Source: Raphanus sativus (taxonomy: Eukaryota > Streptophyta > Magnoliopsida > Brassicales > Brassicaceae). Taken from it: a stretch of DNA of 64,000 nt. Every line of letters begins with the position of its first letter. Position 1 is the stretch's first letter. Positions 48,901 to 63,994 of this stretch are shown here, piece after piece. Both the position numbers and the translations under genes were made by a program. A model generated the notes under the pieces. It saw only the letters and a program-made list of their open reading frames with translations, was not told where the DNA came from and did no database searches. Location of the stretch: positions 1-64,000 of the forward strand of contig NW_026615431.1 in assembly GCF_000801105.2 (NCBI RefSeq), written 5' to 3'.

Positions 48901-49790
48901 GAAACCGAAGTCCAGAAAAAGCTACCGATGAATCTACTGCGAGAACTAGGCAGTAATCTTGGTACAATTAGAGCACCCGGTATTGGTCTTCTTTATAATG
49001 AGCTAGCGAAAGGAGTTCCGGCTATATTTGGTCATTTCTTAACCACACTACCTGCAATCCATTCAATGGTTATCTTTGTGTGTATAAAGTATGTCCCTGT
49101 TCCAAGCGTGCCTCAGTCTGAGAGGTTTCTTTTCAGACGTGTCTGCCCAAGAAGTTATCATTTATTCCGCTGTGTTGCCAGGTAAACAAATCTTAGTGCT
49201 TTTCATGTGGAAAGTAATTTGGTTTGATGTATCTTTCTTGTGATTGAAACAGGTACGGATACAAAGATGTGAGGAAGGAAAATCACCAGGCGTTTGAGCA
49301 AATTTTGATTGAGAGTTTAGAGAAATTTATAAGGAAGGAAGCTCAGGAGCGTTCACTTGAGAGTGACGGAGACCATAATACGGATTCTGAAGATGACACG
49401 ACTCTTTCCAGAGTTTTGATAGCACCCAATGGAAGTGTGTATTCACTTGGAGTGCCTCTCTTGGCTGAGCACATGGAGTTTAACAAGAGACCCTCAGAGA
49501 GAAGGAGCAGCATGGATTTTGGGGCAGGTCCTTCAAATGAAACACCAGCGCTGGATGCGGAACAGAGTTTAGAGAAAGAGTTGTCGTTTATACATAAAGC
49601 GAAAGAGTCAGGGGTAGTGTATCTACTGGGTCATGGGGATATAAGAGCTACAAAGGACTCTTGGTTTCTGAAGAAGCTGGTAATAAATTACATGTATGCT
49701 TTCTTGAGGAAAAACAGCAGGAGAGGGATTACAAACCTAAGCGTTCCGCATTCGCATTTGATGCAAGTTGGAATGACTTACATGGTGTAA
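45960..49790 (+). CDS. KUP5: KUP/HAK/KT potassium transporter 5
   Basis: Plant potassium transporter with about 12 membrane helices. Ten exons: 45960-46271, 46344-46572, 46645-46893, 47049-47099, 47472-47732, 47843-47895, 48000-48114, 48236-48490, 48659-49181 and 49253-49790. They give 861 residues, close to Arabidopsis KUP5 (At4g33530). The N-terminus is very acidic ([18 protein letters not shown]). The first helix carries the family signature [15 protein letters not shown]. Further landmarks are [56 protein letters not shown] and VPAIFGHF. The long cytosolic C-terminus contains the region described for KUP5 as having adenylate cyclase activity; I cannot judge that from sequence. Intact. Confidence 0.96.
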
Positions 49791-50410
49791 ACCGGGTTTT
49801 TGTGAGGATCTACAAGCACACTGATCAAACAAACTGGTTTTCATCTACGAGCAAATCTCATGGAGTATTTTCATGGTGTCATCTGAAGAACACAAACCAA
49901 CTCTGTGAGAGATTCTTTTCTTTTTACACATTGTTTCATAAATGTTATTGGTTATAAAAAGTATAGGAGAAACAAGATGATTTTTGTTTTGTTTTGAGGG
50001 TTGAGTTATGATTTTGTGCTTTGTTCTATTATTGATTGATTTGTCCTGGCTCTTTCCAGACTGGGAGTTTGTATAATAAAGAGCTTGATTTGGCAAAAGA
50101 GTTTTCCTTTTTCTTTTCTAGGGAGCTTGTTTGGTTCTTCATTTCTCAACTGAGTTTTGCTTATTCACTATATTTGTACAAAAAATCACATTCCAGAGTC
50201 TCAAAGGCAATGACTTAAACACAAAAGCCAGTGAGAGTGTCTTGAATGTTGTATTGTGTCTATAAGTTACAAGCTCAAAGCAATGGTCCTCAAATGATTA
50301 TCTTGTTTTGGTTCTCTTACAAGCTCAGATAATAAAATGATGAAAAGTAAGGGAACGAAAAAGAGATATATCTCTGCAAAACTTAGCCTCGAAATAGCGG
50401 AATCCTCAGT
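49791..50410. other. Convergent 3' flanks of KUP5 and PAA1
   Basis: Contains the 3' UTRs of both genes. No gene or repeat is recognised. Confidence 0.4.
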
Positions 50411-53400
50411 TTAAGAGCTTTCTTTCAGCCTTGTATTCTCATGTGGTTGCTTTGTTCCTTCTTTTGGTTCCCATTTGACATTTTTGTCTTCTCGGTTGGA
50501 GAAGAATCTGTACCTCAGAAGTAAAGAATTAGTCATGACACCGAGAGAGCTCACACCCATGAGTGCCCCGGCCATTGATGGAGTCAACATGGTTCCAGTC
50601 AATGGCAGCAATACTCCAGCTGCAATTGGGATCCCTACCTATATATATATATATTTTATATATAAAATACGAAACATTCCCTCATTAGAAATTTACAATG
50701 ATACTCAAACATGAAAATGCAGAACAACTTACAATGTTGTATCCGAAAGCCCACCAAAGATTTTGCTTTACAGTCTTCATGGTTTGCCGGCTTAGCTCCA
50801 ATGCATCAAGCAACTGCATAGCAATCACTTATACATCATACAACAAGATGAAAATGAATAATATCTATCTTATAGATGTGCTAATTTTCATTCTCTAATA
50901 TGATACTAAGATTTAATATGACAAACCTGTGTTAACCGATTGCCCATCAAGACAACGGGAGACACCTCACTGGCCGCTCCCGCACCACCACCCATGGCCA
51001 CTCCAACATCAGAAGATGCCAGAGCAGCAGCATCGTTTATCCCATCTCCCACCATTGCAACGATATTCTTATTCATCTGAAGTTCATTGATAAACTTCTT
51101 TTTCTCTGCTGGTTTAACTCCTGATATAACCTGTATTAAAAACCTAGGATGAGGTACTGTTTTTTCTGGCACTTCACTATCATCAGTTTCCACCATGCAA
51201 TTTTTACAGGAGTTAAGGTGATATTGCAGGGAGAGAAGATACCCTTTCTTGAGGAATTCCAACAACAGAGGCTACATAGTTTGCAGCACTCTTCTTATCA
51301 CCAGACAACATGTACACATCTATTCCCTGTCGAGTCAAATTCTCAACAACTTGTGCAGCATCTTCCCTGATCTTATCTTCAAAGCGGATGACTGCAGCGA
51401 GTGTATTATCCACCCCAATATACACAACAGACTGGTTGTTGTTGGATTCATGCCCTTCAGATGCATTCAATAAGTTCCCAGTGGCTCCATGTCTGCATTG
51501 AACGAGAGTGAATCAAAAGGTGAAGCTTCTGTCGATAAACGACTAATACAAAGGATGAAAAGATTATACCTTTGAACCCACTCTAGTGTCCCAACTGCAA
51601 CCCTCTTGTTGTTGACGATAGCAACGGCTCCAGACCCTGGTTCCTCAGTAAACGTTCCATCCTCTGCCTGCAGTGAAGGAGTTCCTTAAGCTCATCAAAC
51701 AAGGGAAACATATAACATTACCAGTCCTACCTTCATAGTTTGACAATTATGAGCCCGGGCTGCTTTAACAATTGCTTTCCCAACAGGGTGAGTGGTGTTT
51801 GATTCAACAGCAGCTGCTAACATCAAAACATCAACTTCTGACCAAGTATCATTCAAATTGTGCCTGCATAAGAACAATCGAGATCAGATGTTTATCAAGT
51901 CCTTGACGAACAGGTAGAGTTCGATATAGCAAAGAGCCTAACCTTGAATCTTCAGGAATAAAAACTTCAGTCACAACAGGGTGTCCCTTCGTCAGTGTCC
52001 CAGTTTTGTCAAAGACAACAGTATCAACGGAGGAAAACTTTTCAAGAATATCACCACCACGAAGAAGTAAGCCTCTTCTTGCTCCTAGTGACGTACCAAC
52101 CTATATAATATATCAAGTTATTCAACATCTTACCTCTGTCTCATCCATTACAATAAAAGGACTTTTATCCAGTAGAAAAATTACCAGCATTGCAGTTGGT
52201 GTAGCCAACCCAAGGGCACATGGACAAGCCACAACCTAAATCCAGATAAAGGTCTGTGAGACAGCATGATTACTAAAAGATGAAACGAAAAAGAGGAGAA
52301 AGGTGATCATAACACTTATGTTACAAAAAATGTTATACCAGAACGCTGCAAGATAGTTGGAGGGCCAAGGAGATTGGGCTCCCGTTATGCAAGGCAGGGG
52401 GAAGAATGTGTCCACCAAATAGATTCCAAAATGTAAATGTAGCCGCAGAGATAGCCATCACTCCATACGTGAAGCGCCCTGCGACCTGTAATTGCAAAAA
52501 AAAAACAAAGGTTAGTCGTGAAAATATCCAGAGCATGCAGATTGATATAGAAATGTGAAAGGAAAGAGAGGAGAGACCTTGTCAACCAACTGTTGTACGG
52601 GTGCTTCTCTGCTTTGAGCTTCTTCAACCATACGAACAATGTCCCCAACTGCAGTTTCACCCCCTGATCTATGCACTTCGACAGTAAGAGTTCCATTCAG
52701 GTTAATAGATCCTGCTGCGACTTGACTCTAGCCCAAGAGATTTTTTTAACAACAAAGACATGAGTTACATCTACATAAATTAGTACCATGAGCAGAATAA
52801 TTGAAGTCGTGTAGAAGAAAGTTACCCCTGCTTCTTTTGTCACTGGCAATGGTTCACCTGTGAAACTTGACTCATCAATAGCGCTTCTACCTGACTTGAC
52901 AATACCATCTGCTGGAACTCGATCCTGCGTGAAATAAGTGAACATTATAAAGCGTCAAGGACACTTTGCATTAGCAGAAAACAAGATAAAACTAGGGAAA
53001 TAACATCATAGTATCATATTAGGGAATTAAAATGTTTTTCTTCTTACTCCTGGTAGTATGACGACTAGGTCGCCAACAGAGAGACTATTACAAGGAACGT
53101 CAACAGTTGAGTTCTGCAGATCACCACCATCAAGCAGAAGGCGAGCTTTTGAAGGCAAAACACTGAGAAGGCCAGTCATATCACTGGTGGCTTTTATTTT
53201 AGCTCTCTGTTCAAGATTCCTTCCCAGTAACACAAACGCTATTAACATAACTGGTTCCTCAAAAAATGTTTTCCAGCCCTGGATAATGTCAAAACAGCTT
53301 TTATAATATCAGCAACCAACCGCAAGGAGAGCAATGCAGTACATGGAGAGATGAAAAGTTTACAAACTCCATAAAGGGTAGTTAATTACCAATTTGGGAA

Positions 53401-54772
53401 TCAAGGCGGCAAGGGAGCTAACACTAAATGATGACATGGCACCAAGACCAACTAGCGTGTTCATATTGGGAGAACCTTTTAAAAGGCTTTTGAAACCATC
53501 AAGTATTAGCTGACGCCCGGGACCAAGCAACGTAAGCAAACATAAAGAGACATGGAACCCTGTTGAATGGACTGCATGGAGCCAGGGAGCCTTCACACCA
53601 AGAAAGTGAGTTAAATGGCCAACTAGGCATACAGCACATAGAGCCCATGAAACAGCAAGCTCGCGTCCTGTAATCAGACAAAAAGATTATACAAATATCA
53701 GCGATAAAGCATCAACTTCCGGAAATAATATAATCTATTTGGGGGAAACATTTATACCACTCTGTTTCAAGCGAGCCTGCTTGTCCTTTGTCTTTGTTTC
53801 AAAAACTTTGAAGAAATTCTCTGTCACCAAATCTGTAACAAAAGAAAAAGATACTTAGTACTATACCATGAATGATTGCTGCTGGAGAAATCTTTCATCC
53901 TGCAAATTGTCCAGAAATATCTTCAGGAACTTCCCCTACCCCCAACCATTATCCACCGGATTTGCAAAATGATGATGAGATTTGTGTTTCCATTTCTTAT
54001 CAGTGTTCTACTTCCAATCAGTTAGCATTAAGGTCATCAAACAAAATCAATCAGACAGGTTAAACCTTTGTCTAAAGATCAACTAGGAATTTTCTTTGTC
54101 TCATGCACTCATCTTGCTAACTAACCAAATTTTCATCTCCGGCTATCCCTGATTGATTCCAAAGGAACCATATTCCTAGACACTACTAGAAACTGCATGA
54201 GAAGTTAAGAAGAGTTGGAAACACAAAGATTAAAGGTAGAATGCAAGAACAGCACATAAGGAAGGGTCCAAAATCTGATCCTTGTTGAGATAAAAGAAAA
54301 GAAAAACAAATCTTAATACAGCATCAAGGCTCAAGCATACTGAATCATCATCATTCAAATAAGACTAAACCCTCTCACCTCGAGGAGTGGACTCAAAGCC
54401 GCAATTGGTGAGATGATTGGCAAGCGCCTCGCCTAAAGTCTTTTGCCAGTCAGGTACACTTTTGGCTTCGGGTACAGGCCACACTATTGCCGTCTCGGTG
54501 GTGAGATTAACACTAGCAGTAGCAACTTGAGGCTAGACAGCAAAGATAAGAAAACAAGAATTCTTTTTTTTTTCAAAACAAAATAATCAGACAAGCAAAT
54601 GTTCTACTAAAGAACATAAACACATGAGTTTTGGTCTTAAAAAGGCTTACTTGGCTTTCCAGTATTTTCTTCACACTTGCTGAACAACCACCACATGTCA
54701 TCCCCTTCAATCAAGTAGGACACATAACATAGCCGAAGTGAATTCAAGATCAACAAGAATCTAGAGAGAGAG

Positions 54773-54854
<82 letters not shown>

Positions 54855-55328
54855 ACGTACTCTGACATCTAGGATAATGATGTCTGAAGACGGAACAGAG
54901 ACACCAGCACCCAATTTCGCCTTTGAATCACCACTATTCGATCCTCCACTACCACCACCGCCGCTTCCACCATCATACCCTCCAAATCCAGAACCACCAC
55001 CACCACCACTTGAGATACTCCTGAAAGACGGAGACGAGCTGGACAAGCACTGCAAACGGCGTCGTATCACGGGCAAAACAGCAGCTCCCAAGCTCCTATA
55101 GCAAAGCGAATCCGACGAGGTGATTCGTCTTGCGTGAAAGCAACCAAGACGGCGCGAGGATGGAGAGGAGCGAGCGAGCAACAGAGGACGGAGATGCCTG
55201 GCGCCGGAAAAGTGGCGGTGAAGAGCTTTAGAGATAGTGAGGAGAGGCAACGAAGGAGGAGCAGCCATAGTTTTAGCCATCGCCGCCGTTGCGGTGACGG
55301 TTGAGAAAACGGCGAATGTAGACTCCAT
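50411..55328 (-). CDS. PAA1: P1B-type copper ATPase of the chloroplast envelope
   Basis: Heavy-metal ATPase (HMA6) that imports Cu+ into chloroplasts for plastocyanin and Cu/Zn-SOD. Seventeen exons, 5' to 3': 54861-55328, 54651-54704, 54379-54532, 53758-53832, 53390-53667, 53048-53278, 52826-52924, 52578-52727, 52339-52485, 52185-52235, 51943-52100, 51731-51863, 51570-51667, 51243-51492, 50927-51130, 50733-50813 and 50411-50638. They sum to 952 residues against about 949 in At4g33520. A long transit region with a glycine-rich stretch ([15 protein letters not shown]) precedes the HMA domain ([15 protein letters not shown]). Then come the actuator motif SFTGEPLPV, the Cu-binding CPC helix [15 protein letters not shown], the phosphorylation site [17 protein letters not shown] in the nucleotide domain, and [12 protein letters not shown]. 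The first intron begins with a long CT tract. Intact. Confidence 0.96.
54763..54850. repeat. (GA)n microsatellite in PAA1 intron 1
   Basis: Nearly pure GA repeat of about 88 bp with a few GATA interruptions on the plus strand, so (CT)n in the PAA1 transcript. It begins about ten bases after the 5' splice site of exon 1 (54860). Such tracts vary in length between accessions. Confidence 0.95.
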
Positions 55329-57602
55329 GGAGGTTGGCTCCTGAGCCTCTACTCTAGTTATCTTCCGTGTGGTATCTCAGGTCTGAAAATCGCTTACAAC
55401 TTCCCTTTATGGTTTTGTCAAAAAAGTTTTATGTCTTTCAGTCAAAATCTTACAACAGCATGAACAGACTTTTCGTGGTAAATATCGACTCTTTCTTGTA
55501 GTCCGGTTTTCAATTGAACCGAACCGAATATTTAGTTAGTTCGGTTTCAATTCGTCGGTAGGGGTTATTGAATGGTGCCTTTAAAAATCCTGGTTGTATG
55601 ATTTTAATATCTGTATTAAAATCATGTGTTATTAGCTTAGTGATTCATAAATTCTAATTCAAATCAAATCAAATGTTATTCAATCATATGGATTTACTAA
55701 TATAATTGATTTCAAAATGGATTTGTATAAATTTCTTTGTTAAAAATACAAAGATTTATCTGAAAAAAAATCTTCGGATTTATAAATACTAATCCGAGGA
55801 GATTATAAAATCTATATATTTTATTTGGATTTATAATTTCGATCTTAAGGAGTTTAAAGAGGAAATGTGCTTATGGCGAACATGGATGAATCAAGAATGA
55901 GAAGTTTGATATGATAACCATTAATTAATGTAAATAGTAACACGAAGTTGAAAGAAATCTCATAGGAATTTTGGGCGATGAGGATTCTTGTAGTTTCTGC
56001 TCAGTGTCTTGTATGTAATCTTTTACTTTTCTATATTTTCAGCTTTAACCTTGTCTGAAGGACGTTGTCGTCTGCAAGTAAGTAATATTAGTTAAAGATA
56101 GCATCTTTGAAATTAAATAGTATACTACATGGATTTCTAAACCAAAATACTACATGGAATTTTTAAAAAATAAAATTATTAAGTAAATTTTGATTTGGAC
56201 TAACTAAATTGACCAAATTTTGAATAAAACTGACTCATCTTATCTAAATTTAATAAAATATAATTAAAACCCAAAAATATCAGTTAGTTTCAATAAATAT
56301 TAAAAAATAACAAATACACTCAATTCAATTCGACAATATTTTAAGTCGAATTGAACTATCTGGAATCCACAGACCTACTTTCTAAAAAAGAAGGATATTT
56401 GGAAACTTTAAATGATTTATCAACTGATCTACTAAGACAAATATAGAGTGTGAAGACACTTCACGACAGCATAACCAAACACAAAACAATAATGTCTTCT
56501 TTTACTAGTAACATAATAACTTAAGAGAGTCTCTCTATACACATCTTATCATAACTAGTTTATTTTTATATATCATATAAAATCTAGTAAATGATTGAAA
56601 TTCTCAGAATCGATTTACGCTGTTGAAGAAAAATGATATATACTTTGAAACTTAACTGATTTACCAACGGTTTATCAAGTGGTATTATTGGTTATAGTTT
56701 TTAATGGATTTATAAATCATTTTCGATTTAAAATTCTTTGATAAATCCATGATTTTAAAAACCAAATAAGCGTTATGAATTTCAAAATCAAAATAGATGA
56801 ATTGTTATAAATCAATAAAATGGAATAAGTAGGACGAGACTTTGATCTATTTTAATAATTCAAAATAGGTTAATCGTAACTAAACTTAAATAATAACCTT
56901 AGTAGTTCATGAGAGAAAATGTTTGGGATTGAGAAATTGTTCAGAATGTACTAATTTTCATTGGTTAGTGTGGGAAAGTGACAAGGTAAGAGTTAGGAAG
57001 ATCCAAAACTAGTTAATTACATACAAGAGAATATTAAAGCTCAAAACTTTGAACTATTGCCAGTAACTATAAATTGGAACAAGGTGAGAATTCATTTGTT
57101 ACCAAAAAGAAAAAGGTAATCAAGACACCATAAAATATATTAACTGAATACACAAAGTTTTTTGAGATATCTGACAAATAGCAAATGTCTACGTGAGAAC
57201 TTCTCCAAACGTTAAAAGTTCAATCAAAATAACAAGGTTGAACTCAATATTTATTCCTTTGTATTTTTTCAAAAATATCTATAAATCCACTCAAATCCAA
57301 TTTCAAATCAAATCCTTTAAGTAAATTTATGTTTTTTAAATAACACTAGATTTTAAAATCATAAAACCAATACAAATTATTAGATTTTAATATGGATTTC
57401 AAAATTATAGAAACAAAAACACTCAATTTGGTTAGATTTTTAAATCCATTAAAATACATAAACCAATAACAACCCTAAAGCACAACCAAACACAACCAAA
57501 CACAACCAAAGTGTTACTTACTAGGACACCAACCAAACTTAAACGACTCTCTATGCACATCATCATATCAGAATTGGGATAAAGGCATTGTCTTTGTGTC
57601 GT
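55329..57602. other. AT-rich intergenic region with MITE-like remnants
   Basis: About 2.3 kb without genes. The first 150 bp include the PAA1 promoter. From about 55558 to 57475 the sequence is full of ATTTTAAAATC-type words. It starts TAGGGGTTATTGAATGGT and ends with the complement of TAGGGTTGTTATTGGTTT, so it may be an eroded inverted-repeat element or several nested ones. CACAACCAAA is repeated three times at 57481-57510. No target duplication was confirmed. Confidence 0.35.
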
Positions 57603-59800
<2,198 letters not shown>

Positions 59801-60034
59801 CTCTGGTTTGGAGATTGACGGCCGGTTCTCGAGAGGATAGAGAGAAGGAGAAAGGTGAGATTTTTAATGACAATAGATAAGTGTTTAAGTAAGAAAAGTA
59901 TTAGCCACGTGTCATGCGAATAGCGAACATGTCTGTGTGAAACAGAAGGTTACCACCACTGGGTTTTTATCTTCAGCTTCTTCTCTCTCTAAAGCAAATA
60001 TGTGACTGTTACAAAACTTGAATGTTAAAGTGTT
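59801..60034. promoter_or_regulatory. Divergent promoter, DHS2 and PP2C genes
   Basis: The two start codons are 234 bp apart. A G-box CACGTG (in GCCACGTGTC, 59906-59911) lies near the middle. CT-rich stretches flank it. The short shared region implies a bidirectional promoter. Confidence 0.45.
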
Positions 60035-63000
60035 ATGGCAGATCCTTTGATGCTACTTTCTCTTCAACCTCCTCCTCTGCCTTTTCTGATATTTTCTTCT
60101 TCTTATTCTTCTCTTCACCGTCGATGGGGTTTGTCTCGGAGTGGGATTAGATTCTCTGTTTCTGAGTTTCGTTTGTCTTCTCAACTACAATTGGCTAATT
60201 CTACTTCACCTTCGCAGTCTTCTTCTACTGCTCCGGAGAAGTTTGATCTCGTGTCTACAACTCGTAAGCCTTTGTTTCCTCTTCTTCCTTTTGCTTTTTG
60301 GTGTGTGTCTATAGATCATATACTTTCAAAGCAAAAAAAAAAAAACTTCTAGATTATATTTACTTGATTCGGTTTGAAGTTTGGTAACTTATAGTTGTTT
60401 GGATCTGCAGAGCTCAAGGATGGAAGCCAGGTCTTTCGATTCGGAGATGCAAGTGAGGTTGAGAGGTATCGTGAAACTGAAGAAAAAGCGAGATGCTTAG
60501 AGCTAGAGAGGAAGCAACATGCTGAGATAGAAGAGGAAGAAGCCAGTGAAGGAGTGAGAGATGGAGGACATGCATTGGCCGATCTAGATCCTGTTTCTGA
60601 ACTGGAGTCTCTCAAGGAAAAATCTGTTGTGAAGATAAAACCGGTGAAGTCTAGTACTGAAACAGTATCTGAGAAAGAGTATGGAGCTCCTCCTCCTGCC
60701 CGTCTCAGCAGTGTGATCAAAATTAAGGATCGTAAAAGGGTTCGTTCTCCTGCTAAGAAAAAGAAAGAAACGCCAATTCCAGTTACTGTTTCGGGGAGTG
60801 AAGATGAAGCTGAAGCTAAAATTGCTAGTGTTTCTAATCTGAACTCTATAGTTAGTGTAGCAGAAGTTATTCCTACTAGCGCTACTGAAGAAAAGACCAA
60901 TGAGAATGTAGAGCCACTTTCTTCTCAAGTCATGGAGAAAGTCTCAGTGAATGAAATAAGAGGAGACTGTGAGACAAATGGTTATCAACAACTCACTGAG
61001 AGTCGTGTGGAGGAGCAAGCAACACCAATATCATCTAGTTCACAACATGGCTCGCAGTTGAATGATCTCAAGGAAGTTGCTCATGTTTCTACCACTGAAC
61101 TTGATGACAGTTTGGAAGAGAGGAAAAAAACTGATGAAGACTTTTGAAGCTGAAGAAAATCTTGTCGTTGAACCAGCAGCTACAGTTGAACTTGATGTGT
61201 CTCCTGATGGACTAGTTGTTGTGTCTCCTGAGGAAAATCTTGTCGTTGAACCAACAGCTACAGTTGATGTGTCTCCTGATGAACTAGTTGTTGTGTCTCC
61301 TGAGGAAAATCTTGTCGTTGAACCAACAGCTACAGTTTCTGTGTCTCCTGATGAACTAGTTGTTGTGTCTCCTGATGAAAATCTTGTCGTTGAACCAATA
61401 GCTACAGTTTATGTGTCCCCTGGTGAACTAATTTCAACTTCCGAAGCAACAAATCACAGCATTGAGGAGACTGCTGAAACGCCTGTGGTTGATACGTCTG
61501 AAATGGTGAGGTCCTAAGTCTAAACCATTAAGTAGTTTTAACAGTTATAGAAGGAAACAGACATCAGAGATTGTCTGTCAACAGCCATCACTCTAATTAG
61601 TTTTCATTCTTATAAAGGCAAATGACGGAGAAAATGGGACTTCAACCATAGAAGATGAAGTAGCTGTGATTGACAGTAAAAATGATAATGGTAGCATATC
61701 TAAAACTGTCAATGACACAAATGACGAAAATCTCCAACTTCCTGAACCTGAAACAGCTAGTCTTCAACCCATTGAAGTGGTTTCAGTCAGGTTAGTAAGT
61801 GATATATTTTACTCTTAAGTGTTTGTGAATGCTTAATGAACTATACTAATTGTCTTGCATAGATACATATCTGCATGCATACTATGTACATATATTCATA
61901 CCTTTTTAAGTATCATATTGCAGCTTTTATAAAAGCATGCTTGTTTTACTGTGCTTGGATGCTTTACTTCTAAACAGGGAAGAGCTTGTGTCCAAAGCAT
62001 TTTACTTGGAATCTGGTTCTGCTTCACTCCAAAACCCCTTTAAGGTACCTGTGATTGATTCCTTCTGTTTGCAGTTCACTTGTTTTCAACACGGACAACG
62101 GGACAAGTAGTAACTTTACTATCACCTTCTGCATTTCATTAATTCATCACAATCTTCTTTCAAAACTCTTACACTTATGGATAATTTGTGAATATGATTT
62201 GACCCTATGGCATATTAATATTATTAAAGAAACATTAGCTCTAATTTTTAGATACTTAAAGATTATATTATATGGTTAGTAATGTAAAAGTAATGATGTC
62301 CAGGCATTGGCAGGTAGGGAAGATGCTTATTTTATCTCTGAGAACAACAACTGGCTAGGTGTTGCAGACGGAGTCTCTCAGTGGTCTTTTGAAGGTACGT
62401 TTTAAAGTTTTCTTCGCTTATTAGTTTCCAAAACACTCACTTCTAGCTTTTTCTTATTGACTGTATATATGTTTTGGTTCATCTTTCAGAAATCAATGAG
62501 GGGATGCATGCTCAAGAACTCATGAGCAACTGTGAAAAGATTATCTCTGATGAAACTGCAGAGATATGTGATCCAGTTCAAGTTCTTCATAGAAGTGTCA
62601 ATGAGACTAAGTCATCTGGATCATCCACAGCCTTGGTTGCTCATCTTAGCAATAATGTGAGACTTGGTTAAATTAGACAATCCTGTTTAAAGTGATCACA
62701 ACAGTGCGTTTTGATCATGTAAAACTACTTTGTAGGAACTCCACATTGCCAATATTGGAGACTCAGGATTCATTCTCATCAGGAACAGAACAATATTGCA
62801 GAAGTCAGCTCCTATGTTTCATCATTTTTGTTTTTCCCTTGCACGTTACACGAGGCGATGATGTCCTAAAACTTGCAGAGGTACGAGTTGATATTACTTA
62901 AAAGCAATGTCAATCATGTTTCCAAGTAGCAGACATACACTCTTGAATAGTTTATTTAAAATATATGCGGTCTTGTTTCACACGAACTACAGGTTTACAA

Positions 63001-63361
63001 TGTGAATGTGGAAGAGGGTGATGTTATCCTTACAGCAACTGATGGCCTCTTTGACAACTTGTATGAGAAAGAGATCGTTTCAATTGTTTGCAGGTTACTG
63101 GAACAGGGTTTGGAACCTCAGGTGCTTAATGCTACAAACTTTATTACATCTATTTTTGTTGAATTGTGTTGATTAATATATTTTTGGTAGCAGAGAATAG
63201 CAGAGTTGATAGCTGCAAAGGCACAAGAGGTGGGAAGATCTAAGACGGAGAGAACGCCATTTTCAGACGCAGCTAAAGAAGAAGGACATGATGGATACAG
63301 AGGTGGTAAACTAGATGCTGTTACTGTCATCGTTTCACTTGTAAAAACTGTATCTAGCTAA
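60035..63361 (+). pseudogene. PP2C-type phosphatase with two frameshifts
   Basis: Counterpart of At4g33500, a probable plastid protein phosphatase 2C (PP2C 62). Exons: 60035-60263, 60411-61505, 61618-61790, 61978-62044, 62304-62394, 62490-62656, 62736-62880, 62993-63121 and 63194-63361. An N-terminal transit-like region is followed by a long acidic, repeat-containing region. The catalytic domain has [60 protein letters not shown] and DAVTVIVSLV. Two extra T break the frame: TTTT at 61142-61145, where DEDF should continue into EAEENLVVEP, and TTTTT at 62831-62835, before PLHVTRGDD. Without them the protein would be 753 residues. Both lie in homopolymers, so base-calling error is possible. Otherwise splice sites and domains are intact. 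Confidence 0.65.
61152..61445 (+). repeat. 72-bp coding tandem repeat in the PP2C gene
   Basis: Four units (78, 72, 72 and 72 bp) encode EENLVVEPTATVDVSPDELV plus VVSP, with variation mainly at positions 13-14. The fourth is the most diverged (PIATVYVSPGELISTSE). The array keeps frame and lengthens the acidic linker before the phosphatase domain compared with the shorter Arabidopsis protein. Confidence 0.9.
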
Positions 63362-63938
63362 GTAGTAAGTATGCAATCTTCCTCCCCCACTGTAAATAAA
63401 GAAGTGATATTATAATACACATCACCTTGTTGGTTTCTCTATTCTTTAATTGAAACGATGTATAATCAAGTAAAGACTGATTACAACTAAGTAGTGGAAC
63501 AGAACATGATCCAGTGAACATAGCTGGGCTGTTTCATGCTTCCAGTCAGGGCTGGGATTTTGAACCGAACCGTACTAATGCGATTTTCGGTTTGATAATC
63601 AGTTAGTTTGGTTTTCTATGTTTTTAGAGAAAAAAAAATTACGTCTAAACCATACCAAAAACTTAAACAGAATAACCAAATTCAAATCGAATCAACCAAA
63701 ATAACTGAAAATCATTTGAATTTATCAGAAATTTTATACAAAATTCAACCTAGATCAAAAACTTAAGTATACCGAATCGAAATTGTGGTGATTTTGGTAA
63801 GTTTTATGTTGACTAAACCGAATAACCCGAACTAACCGAACCCGATGGCCTACTTCCAGTGCTAAAAATAGACCGAACAATCTCAAGCGCTACAAACATT
63901 GGACCGGGTCCAGATAGTGAACCCTAAAACCAACACTT

Positions 63939-63940
<2 letters not shown>
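63362..63940. other. Downstream spacer
   Basis: It contains the 3' flank of the PP2C gene and then AT-rich DNA with repeated ACCGAA and AACCGAAC words (63560-63850), a common Brassicaceae intergenic repeat flavour. No gene is seen. Confidence 0.4.

Positions 63941-63941
<1 letters not shown>

Positions 63942-63991
<50 letters not shown>
63942..63991. repeat. (CT)n microsatellite
   Basis: About 25 pure CT repeats near the window edge, directly after ACCAACACTTAA. It may be a 5' UTR CT tract of the next gene, since an AACCCTAAAA motif precedes it. Confidence 0.9.

Positions 63992-63994
<3 letters not shown>

Noticed and set aside
54877..55101. Plus-strand proline-rich frame at the PAA1 5' end
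   Set aside because: It is the complement of the glycine-rich transit region of PAA1 exon 1.
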